The notes under the pieces were generated by a model. It was not told the origin of the DNA, searched no databases, and saw nothing but the letters and a program-made list of their open reading frames with translations. Shown here one piece after another: positions 6,347-15,382 of a DNA stretch of 64,000 nt. The DNA lies in assembly GCF_003386865.1 (NCBI RefSeq), contig NZ_QTUA01000001.1:372001-436000 (forward strand), given 5' to 3'. The position numbers and the translations under genes were made by a program. How positions within the stretch are numbered: the stretch's first letter is position 1; each line of letters starts with the position of its first letter. This DNA is from Calidifontibacter indicus. Lineage in GTDB: Bacteria; Actinomycetota; Actinomycetes; Actinomycetales; Dermatophilaceae.

Positions 6347-8470
6347 ATGAAGCGCACTGCGCTCGGTCTTGTCGCGATCGGCTCGATCGCGACCCTCGGC
6401 CTCGGTTCATCGGCTGACGCCGCCAACATCCGGTCGGCCACCCCGGCCGCGAACGGCGTCCTGGCCGTCGCCCCGGCCACGTACGCCGGACAGATGGCGT
6501 CGGCCGCCAAGGCCGCCGACGGCACCGCGAAGGCGATCGGTCTCGGACCGAAGGAGAAGCTGGTCGTGAAGTCGGTCATCACCGACCGCGACGGCACCAC
6601 GCACACGCGCTACGACCGCACCTACGGTGGCCTCCCGGTGATCGGCGGCGACCTCATCGTGCGCCGCGACGCGGCCGGCACGATCGTCGACACGATCTGG
6701 AACGTCAATGCGAAGGTCTCGCTGGCCGGCTCGCTCGCCGCCGGTGACGACGCAAAGGCGAAGGCCAACGCGGTGAAGCACGCCGCGGGCAAGAAGCAGA
6801 ACGGCCACGCGATCCGGGGCGCCAAGGCGACGAAGACGTCCAAGGCCGTCTACCTGCACGAAGACGGCACCTCGACCCTGGTCACCGCCGTGCAGACCGA
6901 GGGCATCGCCGACGACCAGACCCCCAGCACCCTCGTCGTCTGGGTCGACTCCGCCAGCGGCAATGTCGTCAGTTCCGACCAGAAGGTGAAGGCGGGCAGC
7001 GGCAAGGGCATCTACGTCGGCAATGTGTCGCTGTCGACCACCTCGTCGGGCGGCAGCTACCAGCTGAAGAACCCCTCGACCGGCAACTACTCGACCGACC
7101 TCAACCAGGCGACGACGGGCAACGGCACCCAGTTCACCGACGCCGACGACGTCTGGGGCACCGGCACCAACAGCAACCGCCAGTCGGCCGCCGTCGACGC
7201 GCAGTACGGCGCCGACGCCACCTTCGGCTACTACAAGAACTTGCTCGGCCGCAACGGTATCTGGAACAACGGCAGCGGCGCCCGCAGCCGCGTGCACTAC
7301 GGCAACAGCTACGTCAACGCGTTCTGGGACGGCACCCAGATGACGTACGGCGACGGTTCGGGCAACGCCAGCCCGCTCACCGAGCTCGACGTCGCGGCCC
7401 ACGAGATGAGCCACGGTGTCACCGAGAACACCGCCAACCTCAACTACTCCGGCGACGCCGGCGGCCTGAACGAGGCGACCTCCGACATCTTCGGCACCGC
7501 CGTCGAGTGGAACGCCAACCTCACGTCCGACACGCCCGACTACTACATGGGCGAGCTCATCGACATCAACGGCAACGGCACCCCGCTGCGCTACATGGAC
7601 AAGCCGAGCCGTGACGGCCGCTCCTACGACTGCTGGTCGACCGCCGTCTCGAGCGCCGACCCGCACTACTCCTCGGGCCCGTTGAACCACTGGTACTACC
7701 TGGCCTCCGAGGGTTCGGGCGCGAAGACCATCAACGGTCAGTCGTACAACTCGCCGACCTGCAGCGGAGCCGCGGCGGTCACCGGCGCGGGCCACACCAA
7801 CATCGAAAAGGTCTGGTACCGCACGCTTTCCACCAAGCTGACCTCGGGCTCCAACTACAAGACGGCGCGTGAGGGCGCGATCAACTCGGCGATCGAGCTG
7901 TACGGCGCGAGCAGCGCGACGTGCACCGCGGTCGAGAAGGCGTTCGACGCGATCGCCGCGCCGAAGGGCACCGCGACCTGCTCCGGCGGCACCACCCCGC
8001 CGCCCACCGGCGGCGAGCTGGTGACCAACGGCGGGTTCGAGTCGGGCACCACCGGCTGGACCGGCACGTCCGGCCCGATCACCAACAACTCCGGCCAGGC
8101 CGCACACGGCGGCACCTGGAAGATGTGGCTCGGCGGCAACGGCAGGACCACCAGCGAGAACGAGAGCCAGTCGGTCACCATCCCGTCGACGTCCACCTCG
8201 GCGACGCTGACCTACTGGGTGCACGTCGACTCGGCCGAGACCACGACCAGCAGCCAGTACGACAAGGCCACCGTCACCGTCACCCCGTCCGGCGGCAGCG
8301 CCAGCACGGTCGCGTCGTACTCCAACCTCAACAAGGCGACCGGCTACAAGCAGGTCACGGTCGACCTGACCGCCTACAAGGGCAAGACGATCACGCTGAA
8401 GTTCTCGGCCACCGAGGACTCCTCGTTGCAGACGAGCTTCGTCTTCGACGACGTGTCGATCAAGGCCTGA
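6347..8470 (+). CDS. secreted M4 family (thermolysin-like) metalloprotease
   Basis: A 707-residue secreted protease. A signal peptide (MKRTALGLVAIGSIATLGLG...ADA) is followed by an FTP/PepSY-type propeptide to ~residue 215, then the M4 catalytic domain with HEMSH (H352, E353, H356) and the third zinc ligand in GGLNEATSDIFG (E376). The C-terminal ~150 residues after a TTPPPTGG linker form a beta-rich domain (ELVTNGGFESGTTGW ... FDDVSIKA) like carbohydrate-binding or P-like domains. It would cleave proteins outside the cell after removal of the propeptide. GTAGGAGGAGTACATG gives an excellent ribosome site at ATG 6347. It is monocistronic, with a strong terminator at 8481-8521. Confidence 0.95.
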   Translation: MKRTALGLVAIGSIATLGLGSSADAANIRSATPAANGVLAVAPATYAGQMASAAKAADGTAKAIGLGPKEKLVVKSVITDRDGTTHTRYDRTYGGLPVIGGDLIVRRDAAGTIVDTIWNVNAKVSLAGSLAAGDDAKAKANAVKHAAGKKQNGHAIRGAKATKTSKAVYLHEDGTSTLVTAVQTEGIADDQTPSTLVVWVDSASGNVVSSDQKVKAGSGKGIYVGNVSLSTTSSGGSYQLKNPSTGNYSTDLNQATTGNGTQFTDADDVWGTGTNSNRQSAAVDAQYGADATFGYYKNLLGRNGIWNNGSGARSRVHYGNSYVNAFWDGTQMTYGDGSGNASPLTELDVAAHEMSHGVTENTANLNYSGDAGGLNEATSDIFGTAVEWNANLTSDTPDYYMGELIDINGNGTPLRYMDKPSRDGRSYDCWSTAVSSADPHYSSGPLNHWYYLASEGSGAKTINGQSYNSPTCSGAAAVTGAGHTNIEKVWYRTLSTKLTSGSNYKTAREGAINSAIELYGASSATCTAVEKAFDAIAAPKGTATCSGGTTPPPTGGELVTNGGFESGTTGWTGTSGPITNNSGQAAHGGTWKMWLGGNGRTTSENESQSVTIPSTSTSATLTYWVHVDSAETTTSSQYDKATVTVTPSGGSASTVASYSNLNKATGYKQVTVDLTAYKGKTITLKFSATEDSSLQTSFVFDDVSIKA

Positions 8471-8480
8471 TCCCCCGATC

Positions 8481-8521
8481 GCGAAAGGGGCCGGCTCCGC
8501 GGGGGAACCGGCCCCTTTCGC
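8481..8521 (+). terminator. terminator of the M4 protease gene
   Basis: A perfect 14-bp stem (GCGAAAGGGGCCGG / CCGGCCCCTTTCGC) with a 13-nt loop, 10 bases after the stop. Its outer bases GCGAAAG..CTTTCGC match the ends of the gene-end repeat family. Confidence 0.85.
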
Positions 8522-8528
8522 CATGCCT

Positions 8529-8544
8529 GGGGGTCGAAACCCCC
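8529..8544 (-). terminator. short hairpin after the MMPL gene
   Basis: GGGGGT-CGAA-ACCCCC, a 6-bp stem with a tetraloop, lies 11 bases past the minus-strand MMPL stop. Confidence 0.5.
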
Positions 8545-8555
8545 GGCGGTACGGC

Positions 8556-10679
8556 TCAGGCAGCGACCTGATCGGGCACGTGCTGCAGCTTGCTCGGCCA
8601 CCAGATCTTCGGGCCCACGTCGAGGTTGAGCGCGGTGACCAGGACGGCGCGCACCACGATCGTGTCGATGAGCACGCCGAGCGCCACCGCGAACCCGATC
8701 TCGACGAACGCCACCACCGGCATCGTCGCCAGCACCCCGAAGGTCGCGGCGAGCACGAGCCCGGCCGAGGTGATCACGCCGCCGGTGGCGGCCAGCGCGA
8801 TCAGCGCTCCCGGACGCGTCCCCTTGGTGAGTGCTTCCTCCCGCACCCGGGTCATCAGGAAGATGTTGTAGTCGATACCGAGGGCGACGAGGAAGACGAA
8901 CACGAACAGCGGGAGCGACGGGTCGGCGCCGCCGAAGCCGAAGCCGAACTCGAAGATGAGCGCCGACAGACCGAGCGCGGCCGCCATCGACAGCACCACG
9001 GTGAGGATGAGCAGCACCGGTGCGAGCACGGCCCGCAGCAGCACCATCAACACCAGCAACACGACCGCGAGGGTGAGCGGAATGATCACCTTGTTGTCGC
9101 GGGTGGAGGCGTCGAGCACGTCCTTGTTGGTGGCGGACGTGCCGCCGACCTTCGCGTCGGCCCCCGGCACCGCGTGCACGGCTGCACGAACGGCGTCGAC
9201 CTGGTCGTAGGAGGCCTTGTCGAGCGGGTCGCCCTTGAGGTTGGCCAGCACCAGCGCTCGGTCACCCTTGACGATCGGCGGCGCCTGCACCGACGCGCCG
9301 GCGCCCTTCGCGGCAGCGACCACCTGCGTCGCCTGCGCGGCCGACGTCGTGATGTAGGCCTCGTTGCCGGCATTCGTCGGGTAGTGGTCGTTGAGCATCT
9401 GCGCCGCGGCCACCGAGTCGGGGTGCCCGGTGAAGCTCTCCTGGGTGGTCAGCCCGTTCGCGTCGAGCCGGGTGAGACCCAGCGCGCAGACGGCGAGCGC
9501 CAACGCCGTGCCGATCCACACAGCGCGCGGACGCGGACGGATCCAGCGGCCGACCTTGGCCCACAGGCCGGTGGTGGTGGGTTCGGTGCTGCCGAAGGTG
9601 GGGCGCCGCGGCCAGAACACCCAGCGTCCGCAGATCACCAGCAGCGCCGGCAGCAGGGTGAGCATCGCCAGCAGCGAGAACACGATGCCCATGGCGGCCA
9701 CCGGGCCGAGTCCCTTGGTGGAGTTCATGTCGGCGGCGAGCAGGCACAGCATGCCGAGCACGACGGTCGAGCCGCTGGCCAGGATCGCCGGACCGCTGCG
9801 GTGCAGGGCGAGCGCCATCGCCTCGTGCCGGTCTTCGTGTTTGCGCAGTTCCTCGCGATATCGGGCGACGAGCAGCAGCGCGTAGTCGGTGCCGGCACCG
9901 ATGACGAGCACGGTGAGGATGCCGTAGCTCTGGCCGTTGACGGTGAGTCCGGAGTGGTCGACGGCGAGGTAGATCGCTGCCTGTGCTGCAGTGAGGGCCG
10001 CGCCGGCGCACAGGATCGGCAGCAACCAGAGCACGGGGCTGCGGTAGGTGAACAGCCGGATGACGATGACGACGCCGAGCGTGGCGAACAGCAGCGTGCT
10101 GTCGAGGCCGGCGAAGGCCTCGGCGTTGTCGGCGCTGAAGCCGACCGCGCCGCCCAGTTTGGCCTCGAGGCCGTTGGCGTCGAGGGCGGTCTGTTTCCGG
10201 ATCGCGTCGGCCCGGTCGGGTAGGTCGTTCCACCCGGTCTTCGGGTCGATGTGCATCGGCACGACCACCTGCAGCGCCTTGCCGTCGGCCGACGGGATCG
10301 GTCCGGTGACCTTGCCCGACAGCCCCTGCAGGCCGGAAAAGAAGCGGACATCGGCCGCGACCTTGCGCCGGTCGGCACCGGTGATGCCGGAGGCGCGCTC
10401 GTAGACGACGAGCGCGGGGGCGCTGTCGGGGTCCATGAAGACGCCGAGTTCCTTCATGACCTTCGTGGAGTCCGCCGAGCTCGGCAGCCACGAACTGGCC
10501 TGGTTGTCCTGGGCGTCGGCGAGTTTGCCGGCGAGCGGTCCGAGCACGACGAGGGCGAGCACCCAGACGGCCAGCACCGCCCATTTCGTCCGTTTGCCGC
10601 ACACCCACGGCGCAATGGCGTGATGCGCCTGTTTGACGGGCCGTTGCTGCGGCGGCGATTCGAGTAGTTCGGTGTCCAT
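8556..10679 (-). CDS. MMPL family RND-type transporter
   Basis: A 707-residue MmpL-like membrane protein with two six-helix halves, each following a large extracytoplasmic loop (the RND duplication). Visible signatures are SYGILTVLVIGAGTDYALLL in the first half and FVFLVALGIDYNIFLMTRVREE in the second, each with the Asp-Tyr pair used in proton transfer. The protein would export a lipid or hydrophobic compound using proton motive force. ATG 10679 (MDTELLESPP) has AGGGGA upstream; an in-frame ATG 27 codons earlier has no ribosome site. No regulator or lipid-synthesis gene is adjacent, so the cargo is unknown. Confidence 0.9.
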   Translation of the reverse strand: MDTELLESPPQQRPVKQAHHAIAPWVCGKRTKWAVLAVWVLALVVLGPLAGKLADAQDNQASSWLPSSADSTKVMKELGVFMDPDSAPALVVYERASGITGADRRKVAADVRFFSGLQGLSGKVTGPIPSADGKALQVVVPMHIDPKTGWNDLPDRADAIRKQTALDANGLEAKLGGAVGFSADNAEAFAGLDSTLLFATLGVVIVIRLFTYRSPVLWLLPILCAGAALTAAQAAIYLAVDHSGLTVNGQSYGILTVLVIGAGTDYALLLVARYREELRKHEDRHEAMALALHRSGPAILASGSTVVLGMLCLLAADMNSTKGLGPVAAMGIVFSLLAMLTLLPALLVICGRWVFWPRRPTFGSTEPTTTGLWAKVGRWIRPRPRAVWIGTALALAVCALGLTRLDANGLTTQESFTGHPDSVAAAQMLNDHYPTNAGNEAYITTSAAQATQVVAAAKGAGASVQAPPIVKGDRALVLANLKGDPLDKASYDQVDAVRAAVHAVPGADAKVGGTSATNKDVLDASTRDNKVIIPLTLAVVLLVLMVLLRAVLAPVLLILTVVLSMAAALGLSALIFEFGFGFGGADPSLPLFVFVFLVALGIDYNIFLMTRVREEALTKGTRPGALIALAATGGVITSAGLVLAATFGVLATMPVVAFVEIGFAVALGVLIDTIVVRAVLVTALNLDVGPKIWWPSKLQHVPDQVAA

Positions 10680-10827
10680 GGCCGATCGCGTCCCCTTCGA
10701 TGTATGGCGGGCGCGATTGCGTCCATCTACCAGAGTGTTCCAGTTGGCCGCCGTGCGCATTCCCGTTTCCAGGTCAGCGCCGTGTCGGGTCTGCCCGACA
10801 TCGGTGCCGCCTTACTAGGGTCGAAGG

Positions 10828-11856
10828 ATGAGTCGGTCCTATTGCGCCCTGTACGTCGATGCCGGTTACCTGCTTGCGGCCACCGCGACCCGCGTTTCGG
10901 GCAGTTCGCTGCGGGCGGGGGTGATCGTTGACCACCAACGACTCATCGAGAAGCTCATCCAGCAGGTCGAGGAGGCGAGCAATCTGCCTCTGCTGCGGGT
11001 GAATTGGTATGACTCGGGCGGCCGCCCCGGCGGCAACCCCGACGAGCAGCAGGAGAAGATCGGGATGCTGCCGCGGGTGAAACTGCGGCTCGGCCGGTTG
11101 TCGTACGGCGGTGAGCAGAAGGGTGTCGACCTGCGCATCGGTCTCGACCTCGCCACCCACAGCCGCAACCGCATCGTCGACATCGTCTATCTGCTGTCGG
11201 GCGACGACGATCTCACCGAGGCCGTCGAGGAGGCCCAGCACCTCGGCGCTCAGGTGATCGTGTTCGCCGTGCCCGACAAGGACGGCAAGCCGAACGGCGT
11301 CTCGAAGCACCTGTGGCGCGAGGCCGACGACGTGCAGCTGGTCGACGCGGCGCTGATCGACGACACCGTGTTCGTGCGGCAGGCGCCGACCCCGCCGACT
11401 CCCGCCACCAACGCGGCCGAGGCGGCCGAAACCGGTGCTGCGCAAGGAGCTCCGGCACCCTCCACGGTTGCTCCGAAACCTGCGACACCGGTGCCCGCCG
11501 GCCCCGCGGCGCTGCCCAGCCCGGCCAACATGCCGGCCAAGCGCATCGACCGCCCGGCACCCACCCACCTGCCGTTCGATCTCGACAAGGTCGACCCGGC
11601 GCTGCTGGTCGACGCCGACGAGGAGCACGCAATCGGCGCCGTCGCCTCCGCGGTGGCCCGCACCTGGATGCGCACGGCGTCGCCGTCCGAGCGGGAACAC
11701 CTACTGCACCGCAAACCGTCGATCCCGCCCGAGCTCGATCGTGCTCTGCTGGTCGACCTGTCGACACGGCTGGGCGCGTACGAGATCAGTGAGCCGGTGC
11801 GCTTCCGGTTGCGTACGAGGTTCTGGGAGGCCGCCGAGACCGCCGCCCACGAGTGA
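10828..11856 (+). CDS. NYN domain (PIN-like) ribonuclease candidate
   Basis: A 342-residue protein with an N-terminal NYN/LabA-type domain: YVDAGYLLA (catalytic D11), KGVDLRIGLDL (acidic residue in the middle) and IVYLLSGDDDLTEAV (acidic cluster). These acidic residues form the metal site of PIN-fold RNases. Residues ~190-245 are a low-complexity Pro/Ala linker, followed by a C-terminal helical segment (SAVARTWMRTASPSEREHLL) of unknown role. It probably cuts or processes RNA in the cytoplasm. A second, shorter NYN gene lies at 49773-50330. Divergent from MMPL; convergent with pckG across repeat copy 3. Confidence 0.85.
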   Translation: MSRSYCALYVDAGYLLAATATRVSGSSLRAGVIVDHQRLIEKLIQQVEEASNLPLLRVNWYDSGGRPGGNPDEQQEKIGMLPRVKLRLGRLSYGGEQKGVDLRIGLDLATHSRNRIVDIVYLLSGDDDLTEAVEEAQHLGAQVIVFAVPDKDGKPNGVSKHLWREADDVQLVDAALIDDTVFVRQAPTPPTPATNAAEAAETGAAQGAPAPSTVAPKPATPVPAGPAALPSPANMPAKRIDRPAPTHLPFDLDKVDPALLVDADEEHAIGAVASAVARTWMRTASPSEREHLLHRKPSIPPELDRALLVDLSTRLGAYEISEPVRFRLRTRFWEAAETAAHE

Positions 11857-11860
11857 CCCC

Positions 11861-11918
11861 ATCGCGAGAGTTTGCGCGACTGTGCACCTGCGGTGCGTGT
11901 CGCGCAAACTCTCGCGAT
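11861..11918. repeat. GCGAAAGTTTGC inverted repeat, copy 3
   Basis: Perfect 20-bp arms (11861-11880 and 11899-11918) with an 18-nt loop that itself partly pairs. It sits between the convergent NYN gene and pckG and could terminate both. It is the best-preserved copy of the family. Confidence 0.8.
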
Positions 11919-11922
11919 CCCG

Positions 11923-13758
11923 TCAGCTCTCGTCGAAGGCCTTCGCCACGCGCTTGTGCGCCTCCCAGATCTCCTCCGGCAGACCCTCGAAGCCCTTGAG
12001 GTGCTTCTCGCGGTGGCCCATCTCCTCGCGCCAGCGCGGCAGGTCGATCGAGAGCACCTTGTCGAGGTCGGCCTGCGGAATCTCCAGGCCGTCGAGGTTG
12101 AGCTCCGACTCCTTGGGGATGATGCCGGACGGCGTCTGCACGCCTTCGACCTCGCCGTTCTTCAGCGCCATCAGCCACAGCAGCGGACGCAGGTTCTCCC
12201 GGTAGCCCGGCCACAGGAAGTGGCCGTCCTCCTGGCTGCGCTGGAACCAGTTGACGTGGGCGAAGATCGGCTGGTCCTTGACCTGGCCGAGGATCTTCAG
12301 CCAGTGCGCGGCGTAGTCGCCCTCGCCGTACGACATGAACGGACGCATCGACATCGGGTCGTAGCGCAGCACCCCCTCCTTGCCGTCGGCGGCAGCGGTC
12401 GCCTCGGCGCCCAGGGTCAGACCGTCGTACACACCCTCGGCGAGGTCGTTGATCGCGCGGATCAGCGGCTCGCGGTCGCGGGTACGGCCGCCGAAGATGA
12501 TGCCGTCGATCGGCACACCCTTGGGGTCTTCGAAGTCTTCGGCGACGTTCGGCACGTTCGCCAGCGTGGTGGTGAAGCGGCTGTTCGGGTGCGCCCACGG
12601 GGCGTCCTTCTCGGCCTCGTCGCGCTCGGCGATCGGGGTGCCCTTCCAGTCGACCCAGCCGGTGACGTCGGCCGGCGGCGCCGGGGTGCGGCCCTCCCAC
12701 CACACCTCGTGGGTGTCGGTGTTGTAGGCGATGTTGGTGAAGATCGAACCGGTGCCGGGCGCCACCGAGGCGAGCGCGGTCGGGTTGGTGACCTCGTTGG
12801 TGTCCTTGGCCACGCCGAACACCCCGAACTCGGGGTTCATGCCGTACAACTTGCCGTCGTCGCCGACCCACAGCCAGGCGATGTCGTCGCCGTAGAAGTC
12901 GACCTGGTAACGCTCACAGAGGGCGTCGGGCGGCAGCATCATCGCGAGGTTGGTCTTGCCCGAGGCGCTCGGGAAGCCACCGCAGATGTGGTAGCGCTTG
13001 CCGGTCTGCTTGTCGGTGATGCCGATGAGCATGAACTGCTCCGACAGGAACTCACCCGAGGCCCAACCGTCGTACGCCGACTGCCGCAGACCGTGGGCGA
13101 TCTTGCCGAGCAGCGCGTTGCCGCCGTAGCTGGAGCCGAAGTGCAAGATGGTGCGCTCGTCGGCGACCGTGACGAAGTAACGCTGGTCGTCGTCGGTGCC
13201 CTGGCCGAGGTTCTCCAGGTCGCCGGTGACGTGCACGGCGCGCACGAAGTGGTCGGGCTCGGCGAGCTCGTTGATGAACTTCGCACCGACGCGGGCCATG
13301 CGGATCATGTGCAGCACGACGGTGCGCGAGTCGGTCAGCTCGATGCCGGCGGCGTACTTCTCCAGCGGGGCGCCGAGGGGCGACATCAGGTAGGGGACGA
13401 CGTACATCGTCTTGCCCTCGGAGGCGCCGGTCATGCGCTCGACGAGCAGCGGCTTCATCTCCGCGGCGGGCCGCCAGTTGTTGTAGACGCCCTTGTCGCT
13501 CTCGCGGTTGGTGGCCACGATCGTGCGCTCCTCCGAGCGCGCGGTGTCCTTGGAGTAGCTGCGCGAGTAGTAGAGGCCCTCACCCGCCGGGTCGAGTTCG
13601 CCGGCCTCGAGCGCCTCGGCGATCAGGCGTGCGTCGTCGGCCGCCCCCACCACCTCGACCCGGGAAGCCCCGGTGATTCCGGCCCAGTACTCGACGTACT
13701 CACGCACGTTCGGGTTCGTCAGGCCACCGGCTTCGAGCGCCGCCGCCACATCAACCAT
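11923..13758 (-). CDS. pckG: phosphoenolpyruvate carboxykinase (GTP)
   Basis: A 611-residue GTP-dependent PEPCK that converts oxaloacetate to PEP and CO2, the first step of gluconeogenesis, or can run in reverse as an anaplerotic step. Signatures: FGSSYGGNALLGKIAHGLR, the P-loop GGFPSASGKTNLAMM with the reactive cysteine replaced by Ser as in some homologues, FYGDDIAWLW (metal-binding Asp), and NSRFTT near the guanine pocket. Length equals the family norm. ATG 13758 has GAGAGGA upstream. It is transcribed alone from a 180-base upstream region with a TACTACTACT tract and an imperfect palindrome around TAGTACTTAGCGTACCTA. Confidence 0.97.
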   Translation of the reverse strand: MVDVAAALEAGGLTNPNVREYVEYWAGITGASRVEVVGAADDARLIAEALEAGELDPAGEGLYYSRSYSKDTARSEERTIVATNRESDKGVYNNWRPAAEMKPLLVERMTGASEGKTMYVVPYLMSPLGAPLEKYAAGIELTDSRTVVLHMIRMARVGAKFINELAEPDHFVRAVHVTGDLENLGQGTDDDQRYFVTVADERTILHFGSSYGGNALLGKIAHGLRQSAYDGWASGEFLSEQFMLIGITDKQTGKRYHICGGFPSASGKTNLAMMLPPDALCERYQVDFYGDDIAWLWVGDDGKLYGMNPEFGVFGVAKDTNEVTNPTALASVAPGTGSIFTNIAYNTDTHEVWWEGRTPAPPADVTGWVDWKGTPIAERDEAEKDAPWAHPNSRFTTTLANVPNVAEDFEDPKGVPIDGIIFGGRTRDREPLIRAINDLAEGVYDGLTLGAEATAAADGKEGVLRYDPMSMRPFMSYGEGDYAAHWLKILGQVKDQPIFAHVNWFQRSQEDGHFLWPGYRENLRPLLWLMALKNGEVEGVQTPSGIIPKESELNLDGLEIPQADLDKVLSIDLPRWREEMGHREKHLKGFEGLPEEIWEAHKRVAKAFDES

Positions 13759-13928
13759 CGGGTTCTGTCCTCTCCAAGGTGAGAACGAGCGACGTCGCGA
13801 GCGGACCCCGTCGTCCTACTACTACTCGATTTAGTACTTAGCGTACCTAGTGGTGTCGGTCACCAATGTGGCATACCGGGAAACCGCGTGGTGACGCGCC
13901 CCGCAGTTGTTACCCGTGAGTAGACAAT

Positions 13929-13954
13929 GGTGACAAAGGTAGGACCATGTCACC
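13929..13954. promoter_or_regulatory. GGTGACA/TGTCACC inverted repeat
   Basis: 7-bp arms (13929-13935 and 13948-13954) with a 12-base spacer, in the 338-base gap between pckG and the DUF4921 gene. It could be an operator or RNA stem. The rest of the gap holds the hairpins at 14014-14078. Confidence 0.35.
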
Positions 13955-14013
13955 TTCGCAATCGAGCAGGCGAATGTCGCCGAAAACCGGGACAACGCGC
14001 TTCAAGGGGTGCA

Positions 14014-14078
14014 TCCTGATCTTCAGGAACACATTTCCCCCAGGACTGGTGCCCGCCTCGACCCCTTGCGAGGCGGGC
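14014..14078 (+). ncRNA. possible small RNA or leader with two hairpins
   Basis: TCCTGA-TCT-TCAGGA (14014-14028), a CCCCC run (14037-14041), then a perfect 10-bp stem GCCCGCCTCG / CGAGGCGGGC (14051-14078) followed by ATCTCCTTT. Stem, C-run and terminator-like stem recall actinobacterial 6C-type RNAs, but only five C's are present and the match is loose. The last stem could simply end the minus-strand DUF4921 gene. Confidence 0.25.
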
Positions 14079-14096
14079 ATCTCCTTTGCCGCCTCG

Positions 14097-15332
14097 TCAG
14101 AGCTGCACGTCGCCGAGCACGCCTGTCGCACGCAGCTCGCGCAGCCGTCCGGACACCCGGTCGCGCACCGTCCATGGGTCGATCGTGTTGACGAAAATCC
14201 CCGTGCCGCCTTCGAATCCGGCCGGGTTGTTGATGCGCCACTTGATCACGGCGCGCAGCGGGCTCGGGGGTGCATCGGACGCCGGTGGCGAGTGGTGCCA
14301 TTCCTCGTTGCAGGGCACGTGGGCACCGGTGGCGGCGTGGCAGGCGTGCAGCAGGTCCGACCAGCCACGGATCGCGGCGGGCTCGAGCTCCCACGGCACG
14401 CCCGTCGCCTTGGTGAAGACGTCGATGCCCGGGTAGCGGTGGCCGATGCCGGCGAACGCGATCGCGTGCTCGTTCTCGGCGATCACCAGACCGTGCTCGC
14501 GGGCGAGCTCCGGGCCGAGCCGGTGATACAGGTCGGGGTCGTCGCGCAGCTTCGCCAGCTCGCGCCGCATCCGCCGACCGAGCCGGTCGAGGCCGACGAG
14601 TTGCTTGTGGAGGTGCTCGAACGACGCCCCGGCGGGCGCGAGCCAGTTCTGGAACACGGAGACATAGGCGATGTGTTGGTTGTCGTCGTAGAGCTTGCGC
14701 GCGGTGGCGATCGTCGCCTCGACGAAGGCCGCGTGCTCGTCGGGGGTGAGCGTGCCCGACGACGCGAGTTGGTCGGTGCGGGCCGCACCGTCGACGTAGT
14801 GACGGCGCGCGACGATCACGTCGTGGCAGCCCGCGAAGAACCCGCGCGACTGCGCCCGCACGATCTCGTCACTCAGCTCGATCGACTCGAAACCCTTGGC
14901 CTTCAACCGGGTTCGCACCATCTGCCGCACGTGGTCACGACCGAGTTCGGTGGACAGGTAGTGCGCCTCGCGGTCGGCGGCGGGTCGGCCGCCGTCGTAG
15001 CCGTGGTTGAGGTTCCAGTAGTCGTAGCTGAGGATCTCGAACAGGTTCGGGATGCGCCGGAAGTCGGCCGGGCCCGCCACCACCTCCTGCGCGGTCAGAC
15101 CCTCGAACTCGCTCGCCCCGACCCACCGCGTGCGCTCGGGAGTGGTCTCCAGGTAGCACCCCTCGCAGAATGCGCACCGGTGCCGCACCTCGTGCTCCGA
15201 CAGGGAGCGCACCTCCCCCATCGCCGACGGCAGCGGACGGTTGCCGCGCCCCGGCACCGTCCACACCTCGGTGCCGGAGAAGGGGTTGACCTGCTTCACC
15301 GTGCCGTCGGGCAGTCTCAGGAGCGGCCGCAT
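14097..15332 (-). CDS. DUF4921 family protein (GalT/HIT-like)
   Basis: About 411 residues, related to galactose-1-phosphate uridylyltransferases. An N-terminal CAFCEGCY cysteine cluster probably binds zinc. The central FEHLHKQ (H240, H242) matches the HxHxQ catalytic site of the GalT/HIT superfamily, in which the first His takes the nucleotide. The C-terminus repeats a half-domain (KWRINNPAGFEGGTGIFVNT). The family is common in actinobacteria; its true substrate is not established, so only nucleotidyl-transfer or hydrolase chemistry is inferred. I chose ATG 15332 (MRPLLRLPDGT), where similarity begins; an upstream ATG adds an unlikely 19 residues. Confidence 0.8.
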   Translation of the reverse strand: MRPLLRLPDGTVKQVNPFSGTEVWTVPGRGNRPLPSAMGEVRSLSEHEVRHRCAFCEGCYLETTPERTRWVGASEFEGLTAQEVVAGPADFRRIPNLFEILSYDYWNLNHGYDGGRPAADREAHYLSTELGRDHVRQMVRTRLKAKGFESIELSDEIVRAQSRGFFAGCHDVIVARRHYVDGAARTDQLASSGTLTPDEHAAFVEATIATARKLYDDNQHIAYVSVFQNWLAPAGASFEHLHKQLVGLDRLGRRMRRELAKLRDDPDLYHRLGPELAREHGLVIAENEHAIAFAGIGHRYPGIDVFTKATGVPWELEPAAIRGWSDLLHACHAATGAHVPCNEEWHHSPPASDAPPSPLRAVIKWRINNPAGFEGGTGIFVNTIDPWTVRDRVSGRLRELRATGVLGDVQL

Positions 15333-15382
15333 GGTGACCAGCCTACGGACAGCGGCCGAGGACGGACCGTAACCTCGGTGAC

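Noticed and set aside
14023-14394. Minus-strand open frame overlapping the DUF4921 gene end
   Set aside because: It is an out-of-frame shadow with Arg-rich sequence and no homology.
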